Below are positions 1 to 13,600 of a DNA stretch of 64,000 nucleotides, piece by piece. How positions within the stretch are numbered: position 1 is the stretch's first letter; every line of letters begins with the position of its first letter. This DNA comes from Symsagittifera roscoffensis (lineage: Eukaryota > Xenacoelomorpha > Acoela > Convolutidae): positions 29,864,776 through 29,928,775 of the forward strand of contig NC_087069.1 of the NCBI RefSeq assembly GCF_963678635.1. The letters are read 5' to 3'. Under the pieces are notes generated by a model. It was not told the DNA's origin and did not search any database. It saw only the letters and a program-made list of their open reading frames with translations. A program made the translations under genes and the position numbers.

Positions 1-3000
1 TTTTGACAGTTCTAGACGTATTTTGTCACAGTTCTGATGTTTTGAATTTGCTCGATAATATCTCGACCCCGCTCGAGCTTTTTCGTTTCGACCGTGCTTG
101 GGATATGTTTGATCCGCTCGTGGTATATTTAGACAGTGTTCGTGGTATGTTGTTACGATGCTTGCGGTATGTTTCAACCATTCTCGTGGCATAACTTGAC
201 AGTTCTCGAGTCATGTCGTCACAATTTTGATACTTTGAACGTGATGGATAGGGTTATGATCCTGCTCGTGGTATGTTTCCACTGTGTTCGTGGCATGTTT
301 TGACTATGCTCGCGGTATGTTTCAACCGTATTCGTGGCATAATTTGACAGTTCTTGAGGTATGTCGCCACAGTTCTGATATTTCGACCGTGTTGGATAGG
401 GTTACGATCGTGCTCGTGGTATGCTTCGACCATGCTCGTGGTAAGTTTTGGCGATGCTCGATTTACGTTTCGGCCAACCTCAAGATAAGTATCACCCATG
501 CTCGCGGTGTGTTTCAATCATTCTCGAGTTAAGTTTCGTCCATACCCGCAGTACGTTTCGACCATGCTCGTGGTAAGTTTCAACCGTTATCGTGGTATGT
601 TTCAACCATGCTCGTGGTATGTTTTGACAGTTCTAGAGGTATGTTGTCACAGTTCTGATGTTTTGAATGTGCTCGAAAATATTTCGACCCCGCTCGAGTT
701 TTTTGTTTTGACCGTGCTTGGGATATGTTGGATCCGCTCGTGGTATGTTTCGACCGTGCTCGTGGTTTGTTTTGACTATGCTCGCGGTATGTTTCAACCG
801 TATTAGTGGCATAATTTGACAGTTGTCGAGTTATGTCGTCACAGTTCTGATATTTCGACCGTGTTGGATAGAGTTACGATCCTGCTCGTGGTATATTTCC
901 ACTGTGCTCGTGACATGTTTCGACTGCGTTCATGGTATGTTTCGACCGTGCTCGTGGTATGCTTCGACCATGCTCGTGGTAAGTTTCGGCCATGCTCGAT
1001 TTACGTTTCGGCCAACCGCAAGATAAATATCACCCATGCTCGCGAAATATTTCAATACTTCTCGAGTTAAGTTTCGACCATACCCGCGGTATGTTTCGTC
1101 TATGCTCCTGGTGTGATTTGACCATGCTCGTGGTAAGTTTCAAACGTTATCGTGGTATGTTTCAACAACGCTCGTTGTATGTTTTGACAGTTCTAGAGGT
1201 ATGTTGTCACAGTTTTGATGTTTTGAATGTGCTCGAGAATTTTTCGACCCCGCTCGAGCTTTTTCGTTTTGACCTTGTTCAAGATATGTTTGATCCGCTC
1301 GTGGTATGTTTCGACAGTGCTCGTGGTATATTTTACTATGCTTGCGGTATGTTTCAACGATTCTCGTGGCATAACTTGACAGTTCCCGAGGTATGTCGTC
1401 ACAATTTTGATACTTTGAACGTGATGGATAGGGTTATGATCGTGCTCGTGGTACGTTTCCACTGTGCTCGTGGCATGTTTCCACTGTTCTCGTGGCATGT
1501 TTTGACTATGCTCGCGCTATGTTCCAACCGTATTCGTGGCATAATTTGACAGTTCTCGAGGTATGTCGTCACAGTTCTGATGTTTTGAATGTGCTCGAGA
1601 ATACTTCGACCCCGGTCGAGCTTTTTTGTTTTGACCTTGTTCAAGATATGTTTGATCCGCTCGTGGTATGTTTCGACAGTGCTCGTGGTATATTTTGTTA
1701 TGCTTGCGGTATGTTTCAACGATTCTCGTGGCATAACTTGACAGTTCCCGAGATATGTCGTCACAATTTTGATACTTTGAACGTTATGGAAAGGGTTATG
1801 ATCGTTCTCGTGGCATGTTTCCACTGTTCTCGTGACATGTTTTGACTATGCTCGCGCTATGTTCCAACCGTATTCGTGGCATAATTTGACAGTTCTCGAG
1901 GTATGTCGTCACAGTTCTGATGTTTTGAATGTGCTCGAGAATACTTCGACCCCGGTCGAGCTTTTTTGTTTTGACCTTGTTCAGGATAGGTTTGATCCGC
2001 TCGTGGTAAATTTCGACAGTGCTCGTGGTATGTTTTTACTATGCTTGCGGTATGTTTCAATGATTCTCGTGGCATAACTTGACAGTTCCCGAGGTATGTA
2101 GTCACACTTTTGATACTTTGAACGTTATGGATAGGGTTATGATCGTTCTCGTGGCATGTTTCCACTGTGCTCGTGGCATGTTTTGACTATGCTCGCGGTA
2201 TGTTTCAACCGTCTTCGTGGCATAATTTGACAATTCTCGAGGTATGTCGTCACAGTTCTGAAATTGTGACCGTGTTGGATAGGGTTACGATCGTGCTCGT
2301 GGTGTGTTTCCACTGTGCTCGTGAATTGTTTCAACTGTGTTCGGGTCATGTTTCGACCGTGCTCGTGGTATGCTTCGACCATGCTCGTGGTAAAATTTGG
2401 CCATGCTCGATTTAGGTTTCGGTCAAACTCAAGAAAAGTGTCACGCATGCTCGCGGTATTTTTCAATCATTCTCGAGTTAAGTTTCGACCATACCCGTGG
2501 TATGTTTCGAATTTGCTCCTGGTATGATTCGACCATGCTCGTGGTAAGTTTCAACCGTTATCGTGGTATGTTTCAACCATGCTCGTGGTTTGTTTTGACA
2601 CTTCCAGAGGTATGTTGTCACAGTTCTGATGTTTTGAATGTGCTCGAGAATATTTCGAGCCCGCTCGAGCTTTTTTGTTTTGACCGTGCTCATAATATGT
2701 TTGACCCGCTCGTGAAATGTTTCGACCGTGCTAGTGGTATGTTTTGACTATGCTCGCGGTATGTTTCAACCGTATTCGTGGCATAAATTGGCGGTTCTTA
2801 TGGTATGTCGTCACAGTTCTGATATTTTGCCCATGTTGGTTAGGAATACGATCGTGCTCGTGGTATGTTTCCACTGTGCTCGTGACATGTTTCGACTGTG
2901 TTCGGGGTAGGTTTCGACCGTGCTCGTGGTATGCTTCGACCAAGCTCGTGGTAAGTTTTCGCGATGCTCAATTTACGTTGCGGCCAACCTCAAGATAAGT

Positions 3001-6000
3001 ATCACCCATACTCGCGGTAATTTTCAATCATTCTCTAGTTAAGTTTCGACCATACCCGCGATATGTTTCGACTATGCTCCTGGTATGATTCGACCATGCT
3101 CGTGGTAAGTTTCAACTGTTATCGCGGTATGTTTGATCCATACTCGTGCTATGTTTTCACATTTCTAGAGGTATGTTGTCAGAGTTCTGATGTTTTGAAT
3201 GTGCTCGAGAATATTTCGACCCCTCTCGAGTTTTTTCTTTTGACCGTGCTCATAATATGTTTGACCCGCTCGTAAAATGTTTCGACCGTGCTCGTGGTAT
3301 GTTTTGACTATGCTCGCGGTATGTTTCAACCGTATTCGTTGCATAACTTGACAGTTCTTGAGGTATGTCGTCACATTTCTGATATTTTGACCGGGGTTAC
3401 GATCGTGCTCGTGGTATGTTTCCACTGTGCTCGTGACATGTTTCGACTATGCTCGGTGCATGTTTCGACCGTGGTCGTAGTATGCTTTGACCATGCTCGT
3501 GGTAAGTTTTGGCCATGCTTGATTTACGTTTCGGACAACCTCAAGATAAGTATCACCCATGCTCGCCGTATGTTTCAATCATTCTCGAGTTAAGTTTCGA
3601 CCATACCCGTGGTATGTTTCGAATATGCTCCTGGTATGATTCGACCATGCTCGTGGTAAGTTTCAACCGTTATCGTGATATGTTTCAACCATGCTCGTGG
3701 TATGTTTTGACTTTTCCAGAGGTATGTTGTCACAGTTCTGATGTTTTGAATGTGCTCGAGAATATTTCGAGCCCACTCGAGCTTTTTGGTTTTGACCGTG
3801 CTCATAATATGTTTGACCCGCTCGTGAAATGTTTCGACCGTGCTCGTGGTATGTTTTGACTATGCTCGCGGTATGTTTCAACCGTATTCGTGGCATAATT
3901 TGGCGGTTCTCGTGGTATGTCGTCACAGTTCTGATATTTTGCCCGTGTTGGTTAGGGTTACGATCGTGCTCGTGGTATGTTTCCACTGTGCTCGTGACAT
4001 GTTTCGACTGTGTTCGGGGTAGGTTTCGACCGTGCTCGTGGTATGCTTCGACCATGCTCGTGGTAAGTTTTCGCGATGCTCAATTTACGTTTCGGCCAAA
4101 CTCAAGATAAGTATCACCCATACTCGCGGTAATTTTCAATCATTCTCAAGTTAAGTTTCGACCATACCCGCGGTATGTTTTGACTATGCTCCTGGTATGA
4201 TTCGACCATGCTCGTGGTAAGTTTCAACCGTTATCGCGGTATGTTTGATCCATGCTCGTGGTATGTTTTCACAGTTCTAGAGGTATGTTGTCACAGTTCT
4301 GATGTTTTGACCGTGTTAGATAGGGTTACGATCGTGCTCGTGGTATGTTTCCACTGTGCTCGTGACATGTTTTGACTATGCTCGCGGTATGTTTCAACCG
4401 TATTCGTGGCATAATTTGACAGTTCTCGAGTTATGTCGTCACAGTTCTGATATTTCGACCGTGTTGGATAGGGTTACGATCGTGCTCGTGGTATGTTTCC
4501 ACTGTGCTCGTGACATGTTTCGACTGTGTTCGTGGTATGCTTCGACCATGCTCGTGGTAAGTTTTTGCGATGCTCAATTTACGTTTCGGCCAAACTCAAG
4601 ATAAGTATCACCCATACTCGCGGTAATTTTCAATCATTCTCAAGTTAAGTTTCGACCATACCCGTGGTATGTTTTGACTATGCTCCTGGTATGATTCGAC
4701 CATGCTCGTGGTAAGTTTCAACCGTTATCGCGGTATGTTTGATCCATGCTCGTGGTATGTTTTCACAGTTCTAGAGGTATGTTGTCACAGTTCTGATGTT
4801 TTGACCGTGTTAGATAGGGTTACGATCGTGCTCGTGGTATGTTTCCACTGTGCTCGTGACATGTTTTGACTATGCTCGCGGTATGTTTCAACCGTATTCG
4901 TGTTATAATTTGACAGTTCTCGAGTTATGTCGTCACAGTTCTGATATTTCGACCGTGTTGGATAGGGTTACGATCGTGCGCGTGGTATGTTTCCACTGTG
5001 CTCGTGACATGTTTCGACTGTGTTGGGGTATGTTTCGACCGTGCTCGTGGTAAGTTTTTGCCATGCTCGATTTACGCTTCGGACAACCTCAAGATAAGTA
5101 TCACCCATACTCGCGGTAATTTTCAATCATTCTCTAGTTAAGTTTCGACCATACCCGCGGTATGTTTCGACTATGCTCCTGGTATGATTCGACCATGCTC
5201 GGGGTAAGTTTCAACCGTTATCGAGGTATGTTTGATCCATGCTCGTGGTATGTTTTCACAGTTCTAGAGGTATGTTGTCACAGTTCTGATGTTTTGAATG
5301 TGCTCGAGAATATTTCGACCCCTCTCGAGCTTTTTTTTTGACCGTGCTCATAATATGTTTGACCCGCTCGTGAAATGTTTCGACCGTGCTCGTGCTATAA
5401 TTTGACTGTTCTTGAGGTATGTCGTCACAGTTCTGATATTTTGACCGTGTTAGATAGGGTTACGATCGTGCTCGTGGTATGTTTCCACTGTGCTCGTGAC
5501 ATGTTTTGACTATGCTCGCGGTATGTTTCAACCGTATTCGTGCTATAATTTGACAGTTCTTGAGGTATGTCGTCACAGTTCTGATATTTTGACCGTGTTA
5601 GATAGGGTTACGATCGTGCTCGTGGTATGTTTCCACTGTGCTCGTGACATGTTTTGACTATGCTCGGTGTATGTTTCGACCGTGGTCGTAGTATGCTTCG
5701 ACCATGCTCGTGGTAAGTTTTGGCCATGCTTGATTTACGTTTCGGACAACCTCAAGATAAGTATCACCCATGCTCGCGGTATGTTTCAATCATTCTCGAG
5801 TTAAGTTTCGAACATACCCACGGTATGTTTCGACTATGCTCCTGGTATGATTCGACCATGCTCGTGGTAAGTTTCAACCGTTATCGTGGTATGTTTGAAC
5901 CATTCTCGTGGTATGTTTTGACAGTTCTAGAGGTATGTTGTCACAGTTCTGATGTTTTGAAAGTTTTCGAGAATATTTCGACCCCGCTCGAGTTTTTTGT

Positions 6001-9000
6001 TTTGACCGTGCTCGTGATATGTTTGAACCGACAGTTCTCGTGATATGTTTTTACTATGCTTGCGGTATATTTCAACCTTTCTCGTGGCATAACTTGACAG
6101 TTTTCGAGGTATGTCGTCACAATTCTGATGCTTTGACCATTATGGATAGGGTTATGATGGTGCTCGTGGTATGTTTTCACTGTGCTCGTGGCATGTTTCG
6201 ACTGTGTTCGGGGTATGTTTCGACCGTGCTCGTGGTATGATTTGACCATGCTCGTGGTAAGTTTTGGCCATGCTTGATTTACGTTTCGACCAACCTCAAG
6301 ATATATATCACCCATGCTCGAGGTATGATTCAATCATTCTCGTGTTAAGTTTCGACCATACCCGCGGTATGTTTCGACTATGCTCCTGGTATGATTCGAC
6401 CATGCTCGTGGTATGTTTCGACCGTGCTCGTGGTATGTTTTGACTATGCTCGCGGTATGTTTCAACCGTATTCGTGGCATAATTTGACAGTTCTCGAGTT
6501 ATGTCGTCACAGTTCTGATATTTGGACCGTGTTGGATAGGGTTATGATGGTGCTCGTGGTATGTTTCCACTGTGCTCGTGACATGTTTCGACTGTGTTCG
6601 GGGTATGTTTCGACCGTGCTCGTGGTATGCTTCGACCATGCTCGTGGTAAGTTTTGGCCATGCTCGATTTACGTTTCGGCCAACCTCAAGATAAGTATCA
6701 CCCATGCTTGCGGTATGTTTCAATCATTCTCGAGTTAAGTTTCGACCATTACCCGCGGTATGTTTTGACTATGCTCCTGGTATGTTTCAACCATGCTCGT
6801 GGTATATTTTGACCTATCTCGTGGTATGTTTTGACTATGCTCGCGGTATGTTTCAACCGTATTCGTGGCATAATTTGACAGTTCTCGAGGTATGTCGTCA
6901 CAGCTCTGACATTTTGACCGTGTTAGATAGGGTTACGATCGTGCTCGTGGTATGTTTCCACTGTGCTCGTGACATGTTTCGACTGTGTTCGGGGTATGTT
7001 TCGACCGTGCTCGTGGTATGCTTCGACCATGCTCGTGGTAAGTTTTGGCCATGCTCGATTTACGTTTCGGCCAACCTCAAGATAAGTATCACCCATGCTT
7101 GCGGTATGTTTCAATCATTCTCGAGTTAAGTTTCGACCATACCCGCGGTATGTTTCGACTATGCTCCTGGTATGTTTCAACCATGCTCGTGGTGTGCTTT
7201 GACCTATCTCGTGGTATGTTTTGACTATGCTCGCGGTATGTTTCAACCGTATTCGTGGCATAATTTGACAGTTCTCGAGGTATGTCGTCACAGTTCTGAC
7301 ATTTTGACCGTGTTAGATAGGGTTACGTTCGTGCTGGTGGTATGTTTCGACCTTTCTCGTGGTATGCTTCGACCATGCTCGTGGTAAGTTTTGGCCATGC
7401 TCGATTTACGTTTCGGCCAACCTCAAGATAAGTATCATCCATGCTTGCGGTATGTTTCAATCATTCTCGAGTTAAGTTTCGACCATACCCGCGGTATGTT
7501 TCGACTATGCTCCTGGTATGATTCAACCATGCTCGTGGTATGTTTTGACCTATCTCGTGGTATGTTTTGACTATGCTCGCGGTATGTTTCAACCGTATTC
7601 GTGGCATAATTTGACAGTTCTCGAGGTATGTCGTCGCAGTTCTGACATTTTGACCGTGTTAGATAGGGTTACGATCGTGCTCGTGGTATGTTTCCACTGT
7701 GCTCGTGACATGTTTTGACTATGCCCGGTGTATGTTTCGACCGTGCTCGTGGTATGCTTCGACCATGCTCGTGGTAAGTTTTGGCGATGCTCGATTTACG
7801 TTTCGGCCAACCTCAAGATAAGTATCAACCATGCTCGCGGTGTGTTTCAACCATTCTCGAGTTGAGCTTCGACCATACCCGCAGTACGTTTCGACTATGC
7901 TCCTGTTATGATTCGATCATGCTCGTGGTATGTACGACAGTGCTCGTGGTATGTTTTGACTATGCTCGCGGTATGTTTCAACCGTATTCGTCGCATAATT
8001 TGACAGTTCTCGAGTTATCTCGTCACAGTTCTGATATTTCGACCGTGTTGGATAGGGTTACGATCGTGCTCGTGGTATGTTTCCACTGTGCTCGTGACAT
8101 GTTTCGACTGTGTTCGGGGTATGTTTCGACTGTGTTGGGGTATGTTTCGACCGTGCTCGTGGTAAGTTTTGGCCATGCTCGATTTACGTTTCGGTCAACC
8201 TCAAGATAAGTATCACCCATGCTCGCGGTATGTTTCAATCATTCTCGAGTTAAGTTTCGACCATAGATGTGATAAGTTTCGACTATGCTCCTGGTATGAT
8301 TCGACCATGCTCGTGGTATGTTTCGACAGTTCTCGTGATATGTTTTTACTATGCTTGCGGTATGTTTCAACGATTCTCGTGGCATAACTTGACAGTTTTC
8401 GAGGTATGTCGTCACAATTCTGATACTTTGACCGAACATATCAGAATATATCAGAACATATCAGAATATGTTTCAACCGTTATCATGGTATCTTTCAACC
8501 ATGCTCGGGGTATGTTTTGACAGTTCTAGAGGTATGTTGTCACAGTTCTGATGTTCTGAATGTGCTCGAGAATATTTCGACCCCGCTCGAGCTTTTTTGT
8601 TTTGACCGTGCTCGTGATATGTTTGATCCGCTCGTGATATGTTTCGATCGTGCTCGTGGTATGTTTTGACAGTTTTAGAGGTATGTTGTCACAGTTCTGA
8701 TGTTCTGAATGTTGTCGAGAATATTTCGACCCCGCTCGAGCTTTTTTGTTTTGACCGTGCTCGTGATATGTTTGATCCGCTCGTGGTATGTTTCGATCGT
8801 GATCGTGGTATGTTTTGACTATGCTCGTGGTATGTTTCAACCGTATTCGTGGCATAATTTGACAGTTCTCGAATGTCGTCACAGTTCTGATTTTTTGACC
8901 GTGTTGAATAGGGTTACGATTGTGCTCGTGGTATGTTTCCACTGTGCTCGTGACATGTTTCGACTGTGTTCGGGGTATGTTTCGACTGTGCTCGTGGTAT

Positions 9001-10600
9001 GCTTCGACCATGCTCGTGGTAAGTTTTGGCCATGCTCGATTTACGTTTCGGCCAACCTCAAGACAAGTATCACCCATGCTCGCGGTATGTTTCAATCATT
9101 CTCCAGTTAAGTTTCGACCATACCCGCGTTATGTTTCGAGTATACTCCTGGTATGATTCGATCATGCTCGTGGTAAGTTTCAACCGTTATTGTGGTTTGT
9201 TTGAACCATGCTCGTGGTATGTTTTGACAGTTCTAGAGGTATGTTGTCACAGTTATGATGTTCTGAATGTGCTCGAGAATATTTCGACCCCGCTCGAGCT
9301 TTTTTATTTTGACCGTGCTCGTGATATGTTTGATCCGCTCGTGGTATGCTTCGATCGTGCTCGTGGTATGTTTTGACTATGCTCGCGGTATATTTCAACC
9401 AATCTTGTGGCATTACTTGACATTTCTCGAGGTAGGTCGTCACAGCTCTGTTATTTTGATCGTGTTGGATAGGGTTGCGATCTTGCTCGTGGCATGTTTC
9501 CAGTGTGCTCGTGACATGTTTCGACTCTGTTCGGGGTATGTTTCGACCGTGCTCGTGGTTTTGGCCATGCTTGATTTACGCTTCGGACAACCTCAAGATA
9601 AGTATCACCCATGCTTGCGGTATGTTTCAATCATTCTCGAGCTAAGTTTCGACCATACCCGCGGTATGTTTCGACTATGCTCCTGGTATGATTCGACCAT
9701 GCTCGTGGTAAGTTTCAACCATTATCGTGGTATGTTTCAACCATGCTCGTGGTATTTTTTGACAGTTCTAGAGGTATGTTGTCACAGTTCTGATGTTTTG
9801 AATGTGCTCGAGATTATTTCCTTCCCGCTCGAGCTTTTTTGTTTTGACCGTGCTCGTGATATGTTTGATCCGCTCGTGTTATGTTTCGACAGTGCTCCTG
9901 GTATGTTTTGACTATTCTTGCGGTATATTTCAACCAATCTTGTGGCATTACTTGACAGTTCTCGAGGTAGGTCGTCACAATTCTGATCCTTTGACCGTGA
10001 TGGATAGGGTTACGATCGTGCTCGTGGTATGTTCCCACTGTACTCGTGGCATGTTTCGACAGTGTTCGGGTTAGGTTTCAACCGTGCTCGTAGTATAGTT
10101 CGACCATGCTCGTGGTAAGTTTTTGCCATGCTCGATTTACGTTTCGACCAACCTCAAGATAAGTATCACCCATGCTCGCGGTATGTTTCAATCATTCTCG
10201 TGTTAAGTTTCGATCGACCATACCCGCGGTATGTTTCGACTATGCTCCTGGTATGCTTCGACCATGCTCGTGGTATGTTTCGACCGTGCTCGTGGTATGT
10301 TTTGACTATGCTCGCGGTATGTTTCAACCGTATTCGTGGCATAATTTGACAGTTCTCGAGGTATGTCGTCACAGTTCTGATATTTTGACCGTGTTGAATA
10401 GGGTTACGATCGTGCTCGTGGTATGTTTCCACTGTGCTCGTGACATGTTTCGACTGTGTTCGGGTTATGTTTCGACCGTGCTCGTGGTATGCGTCGAACA
10501 TGCTCGTGGTAAGTTTTGGCCATGCTCGGTTTACGTTTCGGCCAACCTCAAGATAAGGATCACCCATGCTCGCGGTATGTTTCAATCAATCTCGAGTTAA
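1..10600 (+). repeat. Tandem array of ~22-bp units with a ~26-monomer higher-order repeat
   Basis: The typical monomer is cgaccgtgctcgtggtatgt plus tt (22 bp). About 26 distinguishable monomers follow in fixed order and then recur. A landmark monomer starting cggccaacctcaag is seen near 471, 1009, 2981, 3532 (variant) and 4092, a spacing of ~540-560 bp. From ~6.3 to 8.2 kb the spacing falls to ~350-390 bp, which means a block of monomers is missing in those copies. Another landmark, the CTCGA-rich monomer before a run of T, recurs near 50, 690, 1245, 2655, 3210, 5310, 5970, 8580 and 9290. The array is cut by the window start, so its true length is unknown. No gene is supported inside it. Confidence 0.95.
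8434..8470 (+). repeat. Short ~11-bp tandem patch inside the array
   Basis: Four copies of an acatatcaga-type motif replace the normal 22-bp phase here. The main array resumes directly after it. This is local slippage or a patch insertion inside the higher-order repeat. Confidence 0.7.
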
Positions 10601-13600
10601 GTTTCGACCATGCTCGTGTTATGTTTAAACCGTGTTCGCGGTATGTTTTGAGAGTTCCCGGTGGTATGTTGTCACAACTCTGATGTTTCGAAGTTGCTCG
10701 AGTTTTTTTCGACCGCGCTCGAGCTGTGGTTCGACTATGCTCGTGGTATGTTTCCACCGTGCTCGAGGTATGTTCCGATCAAGCTCGAGGTATGTTTCGA
10801 CCGTGCTTTTGTTATAGTTCGACCGTGCTCGTGGTATGTTTCGGCCATGCTTGATTTACCTTTCGACCATTCTCGAGTTTAGCTTCAACCGTTATGCTCG
10901 CGGCATGTTTTGACCGTTCTAGAGGTATGTTGTCACAGTTCTGATGTTTTCAAGGTGCTCAAGAATACTTCGACCAAGCTCGAGCTTTATTCTGACCGTT
11001 CTCGTGGTATGTTTTGACCCTCTCGTGGTATGTTTCCACTGCGCTCGTGGTATGTTTTGACCGTGCTCGATGTTTGTTTCGACCGTGCTCGTGGTATGTT
11101 TTGACCGTGCTCATGGTAGGTTTCGACCGTGCTCGCTTTATGTTTGAACCGTGCTCGTAGTATGTTTCGACCTTCCTCGAGATATGGTTCGCCCATGCTC
11201 GTGAAATGTTTCGACCGTACTAGTGGTATATTTCGACCATGCTCGTAGTTGATTTTGACCGTGATCATGGTATGTTTTGACCTGCCCGTGGTGTGTTTTG
11301 ACCGCGCTACTAGTTTGTTTCAACCGTGCTCGCGGTACGTTTCCAACCAGCTCGTGGTAAACCAGCTCGTTCCAACCAGCTCGCGGTACGTTTCCAACCA
11401 GCTCGTTGTCACAGTTCTGTTATTTTGATCGTGCTCGATAATGTTTTGGCTGTGCTCGTGGTATGTTTTGACCGTGCTCGTGGTAGGTTTCAACCGTGAT
11501 CGTAGTATGTTTCAACCGCACTCGTGCATTTATTGACCGTTCTCGAGGTATGTTGTCACAATTCTGATATTTTGACCGTGCTCGATAAAGTTTCGATCGT
11601 GCTGATGGTATGTTCCCGCTTTGCTCGTGTTATGCTTTGACAGTGTTCGGGATATATTTTGACCATGCTCGAGGTAAAATTCGACTGTGCTCGTGGTATG
11701 TTTCGACCATACTCTAGACATGTTTCGCCCATACTCGTCGTGTGTTTCAACTGCTCTCGAAGTGGTTTCCAACAAGCTTGTGGTAAGTGCTCGTAGTTTG
11801 TTTTGACCGTGCTTATGGTATGTTTTAACCCTAATCGTGGTGTGTTTCAACCGTGATCGTAGTATGTTTCAATCGTACTCGTGGCATAGTTTTGTATTAT
11901 GACCGTGCTCGATAAGGTTTCGATCGTGCTCGTGGTATGTATCCACTGTGCTCATGGTATGTTTCGACTGTGTTCGGGATTTATTTCGACCATGCTCGAG
12001 GTGGAATTTGACTGTGCTCGTGGTATGGTTCAACCGTGCTCGATGTGTCCAGACCATGCTCGAGGTATGTTTCGACCGTGCTCGTGATATGGTTCGACCA
12101 TGCTCGTGGTAAGTTTTGGCCATGCTTGATTTACATTTCGACCAACCTCAAGAAAAGTTTCACCTATGCTCATGGTATGTTTCAACCATTCTCGGGTTAA
12201 GTTTCGACCATACCCGCGGTCTGTTTCGACTATGCTCCTGGTATGCTTCGACCATGCTCGTGGTATGTTTCAACCGTTTTCGTGGTATGTTTCAACCGTA
12301 TTCGCGGTATGTTTCGACCGTGCTCGTGGTATGATTTGACCATGCTCATGGTATTTCTCGACCGTGTTCGTGGTTTTTTTGACCGTGCTGGTGGTAGGTT
12401 TCAACCGTGCTCGGGGTATGTTTTGAGGTGTGTTATCACAGTTCTGATGTTTTGAAGGTGCTCGAGAATGTTACGAACGCGCTCGAGTTTTGTTTTGTTT
12501 TGACCGTGCTTGTGATTTGCTTTGATTCGCTCGTGGTATGTTTCGACCGTGCTCGTGGTATGTTTTGACTATACTCGTGGTATGTTTCGACCGTGCTCGT
12601 GGTATGATTTGATCGTGCTCGTGGTAGATTTCGACCGTGCTCGAATTTTGTTTCAACCGTGCTCGTGGTAAGTTTCGACCTTCCTCGAGAACGGTTTTAC
12701 CCATTCTCGTTGTTTGTTTCGACCGAGCTCGTGGTATGATTTGATCGTGCTCGAATCATGTTTCAACCGTGCTCGTGGTATGTTTCGACCTTCCTCGAGA
12801 TAGGTTTCACCCATGCTCTTGGCATATTTCGGCCGTGCTCGTGGTGTTTTTTGATCGTGATCGTGATATGTTTCGACCATGCTCGTGGTAAGTTCCGACC
12901 GTGGTAGTAGTTTGTTTTGACCGTGCTCGTGCTATGTTTTGACCGTGCTCGTGGTATGTTTCAACCCTGAACGTAGTTTGTTTCAACCGCACTCGTGGTA
13001 TAGTTTTTGGAGGTATGTCAAATTTCTGATATTTTGTTCGTGCTGGACAATGTTTCGAACGTGCTTGACTTACTTTTCGAACATTCTCAAGATATGTTAC
13101 GCCCATGCTAGTAGTTCGTTTCGACCGTTCTGGAGGTAATTCGAACTTGCTCGTGGTAGTATTCGACCGTACCTCTAGTTTGTTTTGACAGTTCTCGATG
13201 TATGTTGTCACAGTTCTGATGTTTTGACCTATATAATTAATGCTTCGACTGTGCTCGTGATATGTTTCGCCCATGCTCGTGGTGTGTTTCAACTGTGCTC
13301 GAGGGACGTTTCGAACATCCTAGAGATATGTTTCGTCCATGCTCGTGGTGTGTTTCAACAGTGTTCATAGCATGTTCCAACCGTACTCGTGGTATCTTTT
13401 GTCAGTTCTCGAGTTATTTTGTCGCAGTTTTGATGTTTTGACCGTGCTCGTTAATGTTTCGACCGCGGTCGAGGCATATTTTGATCGTGTTTGTGGTATG
13501 TTTCGACCGTGCTCGATGTATGTTTCGACCAAATTCGAGATATGTTTCGCCCATGCTCGTGGTGTGTTTCGACTGTTCCCGAGCTAAGTTCAGAACTTGC

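Noticed and set aside
9267-9911. Longest open frame of the tandem array (214 codons) as a repetitive protein gene
   Set aside because: Every frame on both strands of the 22-bp array gives similar 22-residue repeats, and there is no start, splice or stop logic. It is a by-product of a stop-free repeat unit.
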